Shown here in pieces: positions 50,066-58,473 of a stretch of DNA of 64,000 nucleotides. The first letter of the stretch is position 1, and each line of letters starts with the position of its first letter. The position numbers and the translations under genes were made by a program. The notes under the pieces are model-generated. The model did no database searches. It saw nothing but the letters and a program-made list of their open reading frames with translations, and was not told where the DNA came from. The stretch comes from Pseudomonas mendocina (GTDB lineage: Bacteria; Pseudomonadota; Gammaproteobacteria; Pseudomonadales; Pseudomonadaceae): assembly GCF_900636545.1 (NCBI RefSeq), contig NZ_LR134290.1:3162001-3226000 (forward strand). Reading direction: 5' to 3'.

Positions 50066-50277
50066 CGTACAACTCCATGAAGATTGGGGAACCACTCACC
50101 AGCCATTGGCTGGGAGTGAAGAGCCCGCGGAGTCTAAGCACGCCGTCAAGCGGTCAATTTTGCATGGCCGGACAGGAGTTTTGCCGCAGCGGACGCACCA
50201 CGAAATGACGACGAAAGGCATGCCGAAAGGGCGTTGCAGAGGCGTGACAAAGGCTCGGGAGGGCGAACCGATGCTTT

Positions 50278-52590
50278 TTAGTAGCGCGCGCGCAGGGTCA
50301 TTCCAAGGCTGCGCGGCGCACCCGGCAACAGGCCGTAGTCACCGGAACCCAGGGTGGCGTAGAAGGCGCTGGCGTAATCCTGGTCAAAGAGGTTGCGCGC
50401 CCACAGCTCCACGGCCCAGCGCTGGTCGGCCTGGCCGATGCCCAGGCGCAGGTCGGTCAGGCCGTAAGCCGACTGGTAGCTGCCGGTGCCGCGCTCCAGC
50501 ACACCGTAGTAGCCACTGCGCCAGCTGTAATCGAGCGCACCGAACAGCTCCAGCCCGGCTTCCAGCGGCCTGCGGTAATCGACCCCGCTGGCCAGGCTCC
50601 AGCGCGGCGCATTGAACAGTCGCTTGCCGGACAGGTCGCACGACCACGCCCCGCTTTCCGGCGGGCAGGGCGCATTGTCGAAGGAGCGGTAGCGCGCATC
50701 GTTCAAGGCCAGGCCCAGGTGCCACGCTACCTGAGACGTCAGTTGCAGGCGCCCGTCCACCTCGATGCCACGCAGGCGCACCTTGCCAACGTTGATCAGG
50801 CTGTCGCGCAGCGGCGGTGACAGTTCGTCGGCCGGCTCGCTGTTGCTGAGCGCCTGGTAGTCGTCCACGTCGGTCTGGTACAGCGCCACGTCGAGTGCGA
50901 GGCGTTCGTCCCACCAGCGGCTCTTGATGCCCACCTCCAGCGCCGTCGCACGCTCGGCGTCGAACACCGGGGCAATGGCATCGCCAGTGACCTCCAGGTT
51001 GATGCCACCGGCCTTGTAACCCCTCGACCAGCGCGCATAGCCCATCAGCGCGTCATTGAACTGATAACTGAGCGCCAGTTGCCCAGAAAGGTTGTTCTCC
51101 GTGATGCGGTTGCGCCGCTCATAGGCGCCGCCCAGGGCGATATCGCGCAGCAGTTGGCCACCCAGTTGCGACACTGGATCCATACCAAGCGGCGCCAGGC
51201 CATCGACCCGCCGGATGATCTCGCCACGTTTGCGCTCGCGGCTGTAACGCAAGCCCGGGGTAATGGCCAAACGCTCCGTGGGGCGCCAGGTGAACTGGCC
51301 GAACACGGCCTGGGTGTCGCTATCCTGCCCGCCGCGAAAGTGCTGCTCGGCGCCCTGCAACAGCGAAGGTGGCACCATGCCGGGGGTGATGCCGAGGGCA
51401 GTGACCTCCGGCCGGTCGCCGAGGAAGAACGCCGCGGCATCACGGCCGAAGGCCACGTCCACATCCCGTTGCAGCCTCTGTTGCAGGTAGTAGGCGCCCA
51501 GCAGGTAATCGAAGCGCTCGCCGAGCGATTGCGCCAGGCGCAGCTCCTGGCTGAACTGGCGATGATCGAGCTCCACCGCCGAGCGTGCCACCGAGAGCGC
51601 CATGCTGTCGGCGTCGTAGCGGCTGTCGTAATCCCAGTCGCGGTAGCCGGTGATGCTGGTCAGGGTCAGTTCGTTATCCAGATGCTGGTCGAGCTGTAGG
51701 GTCAGGCCGCGCTGCACGGTATGCAGGCTGTTGTCGTCGTTCTGCTCGACGCGGCGGGCAAAGGGCGCCACCGGCAAGGGCTGGTAGCCGACGAAGGCGG
51801 CGCGCTGGCGGGTCGTCGCGCTCAGGTGGCTGGCGGTGAGCACCGCGCTTTCATCCTGTACCGCATACTCGCCGATCAGCCGGGCGCTGAAGCGCTCGTT
51901 GGGCGCCCACAGCAATTGCCCGCGCAGCCCCTGGCGATCCTGCTCGCCAAGCTGGCGACCATTGAAGTGGTTGTCGATATCGCCGTCGCGGCTCAGGTCA
52001 TAGACACTCAGGCGCGCCGCCAGCACCTCGTCGATCAGCGGGCCGGACAGGCTGGCGCGGTAGTGGCGCAGGCCATCCTGGCCCATACGCACTTCGCCCT
52101 GCCCTTCATTGACGAAGCTCGGCATCCGACTGGTCAGGTTGATCGCCCCCGCCGTGGCGTTCTTGCCGTACAAGGTGGCTTGCGGGCCACGGAGGATTTC
52201 CAGCCGGTCGATATCGACGAAATCCTGCGGGATCATGCCCTGGCGCCCCAGGTACACGCCATCGAGGTACACCGCCACGCTGCCATCGAGCCCGTCGTTG
52301 GCCGAACTCGACCCCAGGCCACGGATGCCGATGGCGGTATAGCGTGGGTTGGGTGCGCTCAGCATCAAACCCGGCACACGCTGCGCCAGGGCGCCGAGAT
52401 CATCCAGGCCGGCCTCGCCCAGCCGCTCGCCGTCGACGGCCAGAACGCTGCCCGGCACCTGCCGGGCCGATTCGAGGCGATGGCTGGCCCCCACCACACT
52501 GATGTCTTCGAGCTGCAGCACCTCGGTCTCGCCCAGGCCCACGGCAGGCCAGCACGCCACGCAGCACAACGCCACCGTCATCCGCCTCAT
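50278..52590 (-). CDS. TonB-dependent outer-membrane receptor
   Basis: 770-residue receptor with signal peptide (to about residue 20), plug domain (about 28-150) containing VPGLMLSAPNPRYTAIGIRG and LEILRGPQATLYGKNATAGAIN, and a 22-strand barrel ending in RARY. The plug style is that of iron-complex/polyketide-type receptors, but the ligand cannot be read. Start ATG overlaps the stop of the upstream hybrid kinase (ATGA), so receptor and kinase are translationally coupled and the ligand is likely linked to the kinase signal. Confidence 0.93.
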   Translation of the reverse strand: MRRMTVALCCVACWPAVGLGETEVLQLEDISVVGASHRLESARQVPGSVLAVDGERLGEAGLDDLGALAQRVPGLMLSAPNPRYTAIGIRGLGSSSANDGLDGSVAVYLDGVYLGRQGMIPQDFVDIDRLEILRGPQATLYGKNATAGAINLTSRMPSFVNEGQGEVRMGQDGLRHYRASLSGPLIDEVLAARLSVYDLSRDGDIDNHFNGRQLGEQDRQGLRGQLLWAPNERFSARLIGEYAVQDESAVLTASHLSATTRQRAAFVGYQPLPVAPFARRVEQNDDNSLHTVQRGLTLQLDQHLDNELTLTSITGYRDWDYDSRYDADSMALSVARSAVELDHRQFSQELRLAQSLGERFDYLLGAYYLQQRLQRDVDVAFGRDAAAFFLGDRPEVTALGITPGMVPPSLLQGAEQHFRGGQDSDTQAVFGQFTWRPTERLAITPGLRYSRERKRGEIIRRVDGLAPLGMDPVSQLGGQLLRDIALGGAYERRNRITENNLSGQLALSYQFNDALMGYARWSRGYKAGGINLEVTGDAIAPVFDAERATALEVGIKSRWWDERLALDVALYQTDVDDYQALSNSEPADELSPPLRDSLINVGKVRLRGIEVDGRLQLTSQVAWHLGLALNDARYRSFDNAPCPPESGAWSCDLSGKRLFNAPRWSLASGVDYRRPLEAGLELFGALDYSWRSGYYGVLERGTGSYQSAYGLTDLRLGIGQADQRWAVELWARNLFDQDYASAFYATLGSGDYGLLPGAPRSLGMTLRARY

Positions 52591-54986
52591 GACGCCTCCA
52601 GGGCCGTGTGCCCTGCCCCGCTCAGCCTGTCGACGCAGGCCAGCAGGTCATTGCTCGAGGCAGGCTTGAGCAGGGTGGCATCGAACCGCAGGTGCGGCGG
52701 CATCTGCGCCGGGCGCAGCGCCGGCACCGCCGAGTACAACAGCACCGGCAGCTCGGGCCAGCGCGGGCGCAGTGCGGCAAGCAGTTCCCAGCCATCCATG
52801 CCGGGCATGCGCATGTCGGAAATCAGCAGGTCGTAGGGTTCGGCCTGCAGATATTCGAGCACCTGCTGGCCGCTGGAGGCGGTCTGCACCTCGAAGTCGT
52901 AGCCCGCCAGCAGATCGCTCAGCCAGTCGCGGTTCTGCGGCAGATCGTCGACGATCAGGATACGCCGGCCGGCGCCTTCGACCTGTACTCCATGGTTCTC
53001 GACGAAGCTGCTGTCGAGCTCGTCCTCGCTGGCGCAGGCGAGCGTGAGCTGGAAGCTGAAGCGGCTGCCTGTCGGTTCCAGCCGTTGCAGCTGCAGTTCG
53101 CTGCCCATGATCTGCAGCAACTGGGTCACGATCGACAGGCCCAGGCCACTGCCGTCATAGCCCTCCACGCCCTGGCCGCGCTGGAAGGGCTTGAGCAGCC
53201 GGTCACGGGCCTGGGTATCGATGCCGATGCCGCTGTCGCTGATGCTGAAGTTCAGCAGCACCTGGCCATCCTCGGCGGGCCGGCCGCTCACCTCGAACAC
53301 GATCACCCCGTCATGGGTGAACTTGGCGGCATTACCCAGAAGGTTCAGCAGCACCTGGCGCAGGCGGCGCAAATCGGCGCGCACCAGCGGCGGCAGGTCG
53401 TCGGCGAAGCGGCACTCGAAGCGATTATTCTGCCGCGAGGCCAGAAAGCCCGCCTCCTCCTCCAGCTCGCGCAAGAATCCGTACAGGTAGCCGGGCGCCA
53501 GGATCAGTTCCAGTTGCTGCAACTCGCTGCGGGAGAACTCCAGCAACTCGTCGATCAGCTCCAGTTGCTGGCGGGCGTTGCGCTCCACCTTGCGCGGGAA
53601 ATCCTCGGCAGCGCCCGCCTGTGCCAGACGCGCATGATCGATGATGCTGACCAACGGCGAACGCAGGTCATGGCTGATGCGCGCCATCAGCGAGCTGCGT
53701 GCCTGCAACGATTCGCGCAACTGCCCGGTACGGATCGCGACGGTGCTTTCCAGGCGCTCCTGCTCGGCCTTCTGCTGATGCTCCAGTGCCGTCAGGGCAT
53801 GCCTTTCGCGGCGGCGACTGCGCACCACCTCGGTGATCAGGGTGCACACCAGAATGGCCACCCCCGGCAAGGTCGAGGACAGGCTGAGCATACTGGCGCG
53901 CGCCTGCCAGGGCAGCGTGTCGAGCTGCAGCACGTAGCGCACGAGAAACTGCACCAGCATGAACAGCGGCACGGCCCAGGCCATCCAGCTCAGTTCCAGG
54001 CCGCGTCGCCAGGCGGCGATCAGTGTCGCCGGCAGCAGCACGTAGGCCCCCACCCGCGTGCACAACTCTGCAAGCGGCCGCCCCTGCACCGAATCCACCA
54101 GCAGCCCCCACAGGCAGGCGGCGATGAAGGCCAGCAGCCCCAGGTTATAGAGCCAGCCCCATAGACGCGGCAGTTGACGCACCTGCAGCAACTCCCGGGC
54201 ATAGGCCAGAAAGCACAGGTACGAGAGGATACTCAGCGCCGACCAGATCGGCAGGCTCCAGCCCATCAGACTCGGCAGGAAGATCAGGTAGCCACTGGCG
54301 ACGATGGTGACCAGCACGTAGGCGAACACCGTCGCGGCGTGCACCGCCAGCAGCCGCGAACGCACGATCCAGCCGACCACCAGGCTGAACGGCACGATCA
54401 GCAGCACGATACCCAGGGTGATGCCGTCGCCCAGCGAGACCCGCTGCCGGTCCTGCAGCAGCGCCGTCTCACTCCACAGCACCGGTTGCAGCAGCAGCAG
54501 CGTGGGCGTGCTCACCCGCACCAGCACCTGCACCTGCTCCCCGGGTTCGAGCAACAGCTCGAACACCGGTTGGCGCTCGATCACCGGCCACTGTTGCAGC
54601 GGATAGGCGGCCCCGGCAACCTGCCGGCTCCAGGTATCGCCGCGCAGGGTATGCACCTGAATGTCATGCAAACGCGGCTCGCCCACCGTCAGCCAGCGGC
54701 GACAGGCCTCGGCATGACCATTGTGTAACTCGAATCTCAGCCAGTAGGCCGAATGGCTGTACTCCTGCCTCAGTTGCTCCGGGGTGGCAGCGTGGAAACG
54801 CGAGGCCGGCAAGGCCAGTATTTGCGCGGCATCGAGCTGACCATCGAGGTCCTCGAAAATCTGCGCCTGGGGTGCTAGATCCACCCGTGAAGCCAGGCAC
54901 ACATCCAGCGCCCAGGCAGCAGGGCTGCTGCACAGCAGCAGGCAGGTGAGCCAAGACCGCAGCCAGCGGATCAAACGAAGCATCAT
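52587..54986 (-). CDS. 7TMR-DISM hybrid histidine kinase
   Basis: 799-residue membrane sensor kinase. Signal peptide, periplasmic beta-rich DISMED2-type domain (about 40-175), seven helices (about 185-395), coiled coil, HisKA with ARISHDLRSPLVSI, HATPase with GSGLGLSIV, and a C-terminal receiver with Asp in LLISDMRMPGMDG. This input layout is the one seen in RetS and LadS. Start ATG-ATG at 54986/54983, 7 bp after the regulator stop. It lies between an AraC-type regulator and a TonB receptor and should control one or both. Confidence 0.9.
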   Translation of the reverse strand: MMLRLIRWLRSWLTCLLLCSSPAAWALDVCLASRVDLAPQAQIFEDLDGQLDAAQILALPASRFHAATPEQLRQEYSHSAYWLRFELHNGHAEACRRWLTVGEPRLHDIQVHTLRGDTWSRQVAGAAYPLQQWPVIERQPVFELLLEPGEQVQVLVRVSTPTLLLLQPVLWSETALLQDRQRVSLGDGITLGIVLLIVPFSLVVGWIVRSRLLAVHAATVFAYVLVTIVASGYLIFLPSLMGWSLPIWSALSILSYLCFLAYARELLQVRQLPRLWGWLYNLGLLAFIAACLWGLLVDSVQGRPLAELCTRVGAYVLLPATLIAAWRRGLELSWMAWAVPLFMLVQFLVRYVLQLDTLPWQARASMLSLSSTLPGVAILVCTLITEVVRSRRRERHALTALEHQQKAEQERLESTVAIRTGQLRESLQARSSLMARISHDLRSPLVSIIDHARLAQAGAAEDFPRKVERNARQQLELIDELLEFSRSELQQLELILAPGYLYGFLRELEEEAGFLASRQNNRFECRFADDLPPLVRADLRRLRQVLLNLLGNAAKFTHDGVIVFEVSGRPAEDGQVLLNFSISDSGIGIDTQARDRLLKPFQRGQGVEGYDGSGLGLSIVTQLLQIMGSELQLQRLEPTGSRFSFQLTLACASEDELDSSFVENHGVQVEGAGRRILIVDDLPQNRDWLSDLLAGYDFEVQTASSGQQVLEYLQAEPYDLLISDMRMPGMDGWELLAALRPRWPELPVLLYSAVPALRPAQMPPHLRFDATLLKPASSNDLLACVDRLSGAGHTALEAS

Positions 54987-54993
54987 CCGTGGA

Positions 54994-55794
54994 TCATTCC
55001 CGACACGGGTCGACTCGCTGCGCGGTGCCATTGTCCTGCGCTTGCTGGCGGTACTGGCTGGGCGTCATGCCGACACGCTCACGGAAAGCGGTGGTGAAAT
55101 TGCAGGCGCTGCGAAAACCCACCTGATCGGCGATGTCCTGGATATCCATGGCGCTTTCGCTGAGCAGTTCCTGGCCGCGCTTGAGCCGGGCCTCGCGGAT
55201 ATAGGCGAAGACCGTGCAACCCAGGTGCTCGCGGAAGATGCTCGACAAGCGCTTCTCGTGCGTGCCGGCCTTGCGTGCGATCTCCGCCAGCGACGGCACC
55301 TCGTCGAGGTGCTGAGCGATCAGGCGCATGGCCGCACGCAGGGTGATCTCGTCCGGGCTGCCCGGCTCCTCGGCTGCGCTGCTCGGCGCAGCGGCGGGCT
55401 CACGCCAGGCCAACTGCAGGTGGATGCGAATGCGCGCGAGGATTTCCTGCGGATCGCAAGCCTTGAGCACGTAATCGACGCTACCCAGCGTCAGGCCTTC
55501 GAGGCGTTCCTCCACCGCACCGGCGGAGGTAAGAAAGATGACCGGCGTGCGAGTGGTGGCAGGTGCCTCGCGCAGCAAGCGGCACAAGGTAAATCCGTCC
55601 ATACCCGGCATGCGCACGTCGAGCAGAATCAAGTCGGGTTTGAGGGCCAGTGCGCGCTGGTAGCCCTGACGTGCATCGCTGGCCATCGACAGGCGCCAGG
55701 GTTGCTGGCGCAGCAAGCCCACTACGCTGCGCAGCTCTTCGGGGGAATCGTCTATGACCAGGATGTGCGGTGCATTATTGAAATTGTTTTGCAT
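54994..55794 (-). CDS. Response regulator with AraC-type output domain
   Basis: 266-residue regulator. Receiver domain (about 10-130) with IDDSPEE and phospho-acceptor Asp in LILLDVRMPGMDGF; linker rich in Ala/Pro/Glu; AraC/XylS double HTH (about 155-255) with PSLAEIARKAGTHEKRLSSIF and IADQVGFRSACNFTTAFRERVGMTPSQYR. First gene of a tight operon with the hybrid kinase and the TonB receptor, so the phosphorelay kinase-receiver-regulator probably acts on this operon itself. Divergent from a LysR gene. Confidence 0.93.
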   Translation of the reverse strand: MQNNFNNAPHILVIDDSPEELRSVVGLLRQQPWRLSMASDARQGYQRALALKPDLILLDVRMPGMDGFTLCRLLREAPATTRTPVIFLTSAGAVEERLEGLTLGSVDYVLKACDPQEILARIRIHLQLAWREPAAAPSSAAEEPGSPDEITLRAAMRLIAQHLDEVPSLAEIARKAGTHEKRLSSIFREHLGCTVFAYIREARLKRGQELLSESAMDIQDIADQVGFRSACNFTTAFRERVGMTPSQYRQQAQDNGTAQRVDPCRE

Positions 55795-55940
55795 GAGTCC
55801 GTCCCATCAGCGACCTGGGCTCGGCAGACGACCCTGATGGGTCGATGCATGTCCTGCTCGGCAAAAGCGTTGTCCGCCACGGCAAAAGGCCCAACATCAA
55901 GAGCGCGCTACGATAACGCAAAGCCGTGTAGATAAATACG

Positions 55941-56915
55941 ATGCAGCGTCCCATATACGACCACAGGTCGTCCCAAAAGCCGGCCCAGCGCACCACCCTG
56001 CTAGCCGCCAACCTGACCGACCTCTACTGGCTGGTGCACGTCGTCGAAGCCGGCAGCTTTGCCGCAGCCGCGCAGCGCACCGGCATCGCCAAATCCAACC
56101 TGAGCCGGCGCATCATCCAGCTGGAACGGCGCATGGACGTGCAACTGCTGATACGCAAACCACGCGCCTTGCACCTGACCCCGACCGGCTCGCGCATCTA
56201 TCGCCATGCCCTGGACATGCTGCACGCCGCCGAAGCCGTCGAGGACATCGCCATGCAGGCCAATGGCCTGCCACGCGGCCCCCTTCATCTGTGCGCGCCG
56301 GGCATACTCTCGCAGTGGCTGTACGGCTGCCTGCACACCTTCCGGGAGCGCTACCCAGACGTCGAACTCTGCCTGAGCGAAGCGGACGACATGATCGACC
56401 TGACGGGCAACCAGCTAGATCTCTCTCTCAGCCTTCATGAAGCACCTTTCGACAGCCCCGACTTGGTCTCCAGACCACTGGCCGCACTGGAAATGGTAAT
56501 AGTCGGCACCCCGGAAGTGGTGGATGGCCTCGGCAGGCCCAGGCGCTTGTCCGCTCTGGATGACCGGCACCTGCTCACGACCCGCTCAGCCACGGAGATG
56601 CGCCCCTGGCTCTTGGCAAACGGAAAGAAGATTCTCGGCAAAGCGGCATTGAGCGCGCGCGACCAGCACTCGCTACTCGACGCCGCCCGCTCAGGCCTAG
56701 GCTTGGCCTGCGTGCCACTGCAAAGTTGCCTGCAGGATCTGCGAACCGGGCACCTGCAGCGCACCTGCCTGGACGAGCGGCCGATTTCCGCTGTACTGCA
56801 CACCCTGACCAACCCTCACCGCAGTATCACCTCCGCCACCCGCGCCTTGATCGAACACTTGCGCGAAATGCTCACTACCCAGCCCATAGCCGGTATGGCA
56901 CCACTCAACGATTGA
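55941..56915 (+). CDS. LysR-family transcriptional regulator
   Basis: 324-residue LTTR of the CrgA-like subgroup. HTH (about 25-85) with LVHVVEAGSFAAAAQRTGIAKSNLSRRIIQLE, then the substrate-binding domain. The start at 55941 has no obvious Shine-Dalgarno, so the N-terminus is uncertain. Target could be the downstream glutathione transferase or the divergent regulator operon; neither is proven. Confidence 0.9.
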   Translation: MQRPIYDHRSSQKPAQRTTLLAANLTDLYWLVHVVEAGSFAAAAQRTGIAKSNLSRRIIQLERRMDVQLLIRKPRALHLTPTGSRIYRHALDMLHAAEAVEDIAMQANGLPRGPLHLCAPGILSQWLYGCLHTFRERYPDVELCLSEADDMIDLTGNQLDLSLSLHEAPFDSPDLVSRPLAALEMVIVGTPEVVDGLGRPRRLSALDDRHLLTTRSATEMRPWLLANGKKILGKAALSARDQHSLLDAARSGLGLACVPLQSCLQDLRTGHLQRTCLDERPISAVLHTLTNPHRSITSATRALIEHLREMLTTQPIAGMAPLND

Positions 56916-57082
56916 AGTTCGCGCCCTAATGCACTCGCCACGATGCCTATCGAACGCGCGCGCCAACAGGCACTATCCCTTAAGTCGATAATCCAAATGC
57001 ACGATAGGCATTCAAACGTCGGGCGCGATCCAGATAGCCTTGACTGCGACTGCCCCTTCATACGTCGACACGCGAGGTTTCA

Positions 57083-57922
57083 ATGAGCCAATCCAGCTAC
57101 GTACCGCCGAAGGTCTGGCAACATCTGGAAGCATCCGGAGGCCAGTTCTCCAAGATTAATCGTCCCACCGCCGGCGCGACCCACGACAAGCAATTGCCGG
57201 TCGGTAAGCACCCACTGCAGCTCTATTCCCTGGCAACGCCCAACGGCGTGAAGGTGACCATCCTGTTGGAAGAACTGCTCGCTCAGGGCCATAAGGGCGC
57301 CGAATACGATGCCTGGCTCATTCGCATCAGCGAGGGCGACCAGTTCTCCAGCGGCTTCGTAGGCGTCAATCCGAATTCGAAGATCCCCGCCCTGCTCGAC
57401 CGCAGCACGGCAACCCCTATCCGCGTCTTCGAGTCGGGCTCGATCCTGCTCTATCTGGCGGAAAAATTCGGCGCCTTCCTGCCCAAGGATCCGGCAGGCC
57501 GTACCGAAACCCTCAACTGGCTGTTCTGGCAAATGGGCTCGGCGCCCTACCTGGGCGGCGGCTTCGGCCACTTCTACGTCTACGCCCCGGAAAAATTCGA
57601 GTACGCCATCAACCGCTTCACCATGGAAACCAAGCGTCAGTTGGACGTCCTCAACCAGCGCCTTGCCGATAACCGCTACCTGGCCGGCGACGTCTACACC
57701 ATCGCCGACATCGCCGTCTGGCCCTGGTATGGCGAGTTGGTGCGGAACAACGTCTACTCGGCCGCCGAGTTCCTGGCCGTTCACGATTACCCGCATGTAT
57801 TGCGCTGGGCCGAAGAAATCGCCAAACGCGAAGCCGTGCAACGTGGCCGCCGCGTCAATCGCGCATGGGGCGATGAATCGGATCAAGTGCCTGAACGGCA
57901 TCAAGCTGCTGATTTGGATTAA
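57083..57922 (+). CDS. yghU: Glutathione S-transferase, YghU/Ure2p-like
   Basis: 279-residue cytosolic nu-class glutathione transferase; E. coli YghU reduces disulfides and organic peroxides using two glutathiones. N-terminal extension VPPKVWQ, then LQLYSLATPNGVKVTILLEEL (Thr/Asn GSH-activating motif), VNPNSKIPALLD, VFESGSILLYLAEKFG, and a helical C-domain with YTIADIAVWPW. Followed by a terminator and the prophage boundary; last ordinary chromosomal gene before the insertion. Confidence 0.93.
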   Translation: MSQSSYVPPKVWQHLEASGGQFSKINRPTAGATHDKQLPVGKHPLQLYSLATPNGVKVTILLEELLAQGHKGAEYDAWLIRISEGDQFSSGFVGVNPNSKIPALLDRSTATPIRVFESGSILLYLAEKFGAFLPKDPAGRTETLNWLFWQMGSAPYLGGGFGHFYVYAPEKFEYAINRFTMETKRQLDVLNQRLADNRYLAGDVYTIADIAVWPWYGELVRNNVYSAAEFLAVHDYPHVLRWAEEIAKREAVQRGRRVNRAWGDESDQVPERHQAADLD

Positions 57923-57972
57923 GACCTGATACGGGAAAGCACCGGAACAAAAGCTGCGGATTCCCAGACACG

Positions 57973-58008
57973 AAAAAGCCCCGAACCGTATTACGATTCA
58001 GGGCTTTT
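57973..58008. terminator. Bidirectional terminator, probably the displaced tRNA terminator
   Basis: Imperfect stem AAAAAGCCCCGAA / TTCAGGGCTTTT. Reading the minus strand it follows the tRNA 3' fragment at 58013 and ends in a T-run, as expected for the original terminator of the tRNA that was cut by prophage integration. It also serves yghU. Confidence 0.82.
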
Positions 58009-58012
58009 GATA

Positions 58013-58038
58013 TGGCGGGAAGATAGGGATTTGAACCC
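58013..58038 (-). other. Prophage attachment site: 26-nt tRNA 3' end
   Basis: On the minus strand GGGTTCAAATCCC plus TATCTTCCCGCCA reads as a tRNA T-loop, acceptor strand, discriminator G and CCA. The upstream part of the tRNA is missing: even the T-stem partner bases beyond GGG do not pair. So it is the displaced 3' end left by integration into a tRNA gene, and the intact tRNA should lie at the far end of the prophage. tRNA identity not settled (a discriminator G and GCCA end would suit tRNA-Ser among others). Confidence 0.8.
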
Positions 58039-58263
58039 GTTTTGGCCGGTGCCCGTTGCTGCCCATCGTTGCCCAAAGCCAGCAAAATCGGGGCTTCCGC
58101 CTCACACCTTCTGCCCATTGCGGCACTCTGTCGCCCGTTGATTTCGACACTTTTTCGACACGTCACAATGCCCTATTGCCATCATTGGTGCGCTAGGTTT
58201 AGGATGTCTGTGCGCAAGCGTACCGCTTGTTTGCTACAACTGACATATTCAATGCATCGAAAT

Positions 58264-58473
58264 TGCTCTTAATTGAGCGCCTGTAGCTATGACTATGGGC
58301 ACTCCGGGACACCGGCGGGACGGTTCGCCTCCTCCGAGCCGGAGTAGCGACAGACGGTAGGTTGGCCATGGGGAGAAATGGCTGTATCGGTGCACAGTGT
58401 CAGCTTAAGCAACACTTTTCCCCAAAAGCTCTATGGTTTGAGCTGGCTCAACCTACACTTAATTTGCTGAACT
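58264..58473 (+). ncRNA. Candidate retron msr-msd RNA
   Basis: Structured non-coding stretch directly before the reverse transcriptase. Visible pairings: GCTC/GAGC (58265-58278); ACTCCGG/CCGGAGT (58301-58307 with 58339-58345) enclosing smaller stems; and a long stem GTAGGTTGGCC/GGCTCAACCTAC (58357-58367 with 58445-58456, one bulge) enclosing TGGGGA/TCCCCA (58369-58374 with 58419-58424) and AGCTC/GAGCT (58427-58444). The middle hairpin would suit msr and the last the msd template; TAGC at 58284-58287 could hold the branching G. The a1/a2 repeats were not found with certainty. Confidence 0.55.

Noticed and set aside
58013..58038. Functional tRNA gene
   Set aside because: Only the 3' end is present; D-arm and anticodon are missing and the T-stem cannot close.
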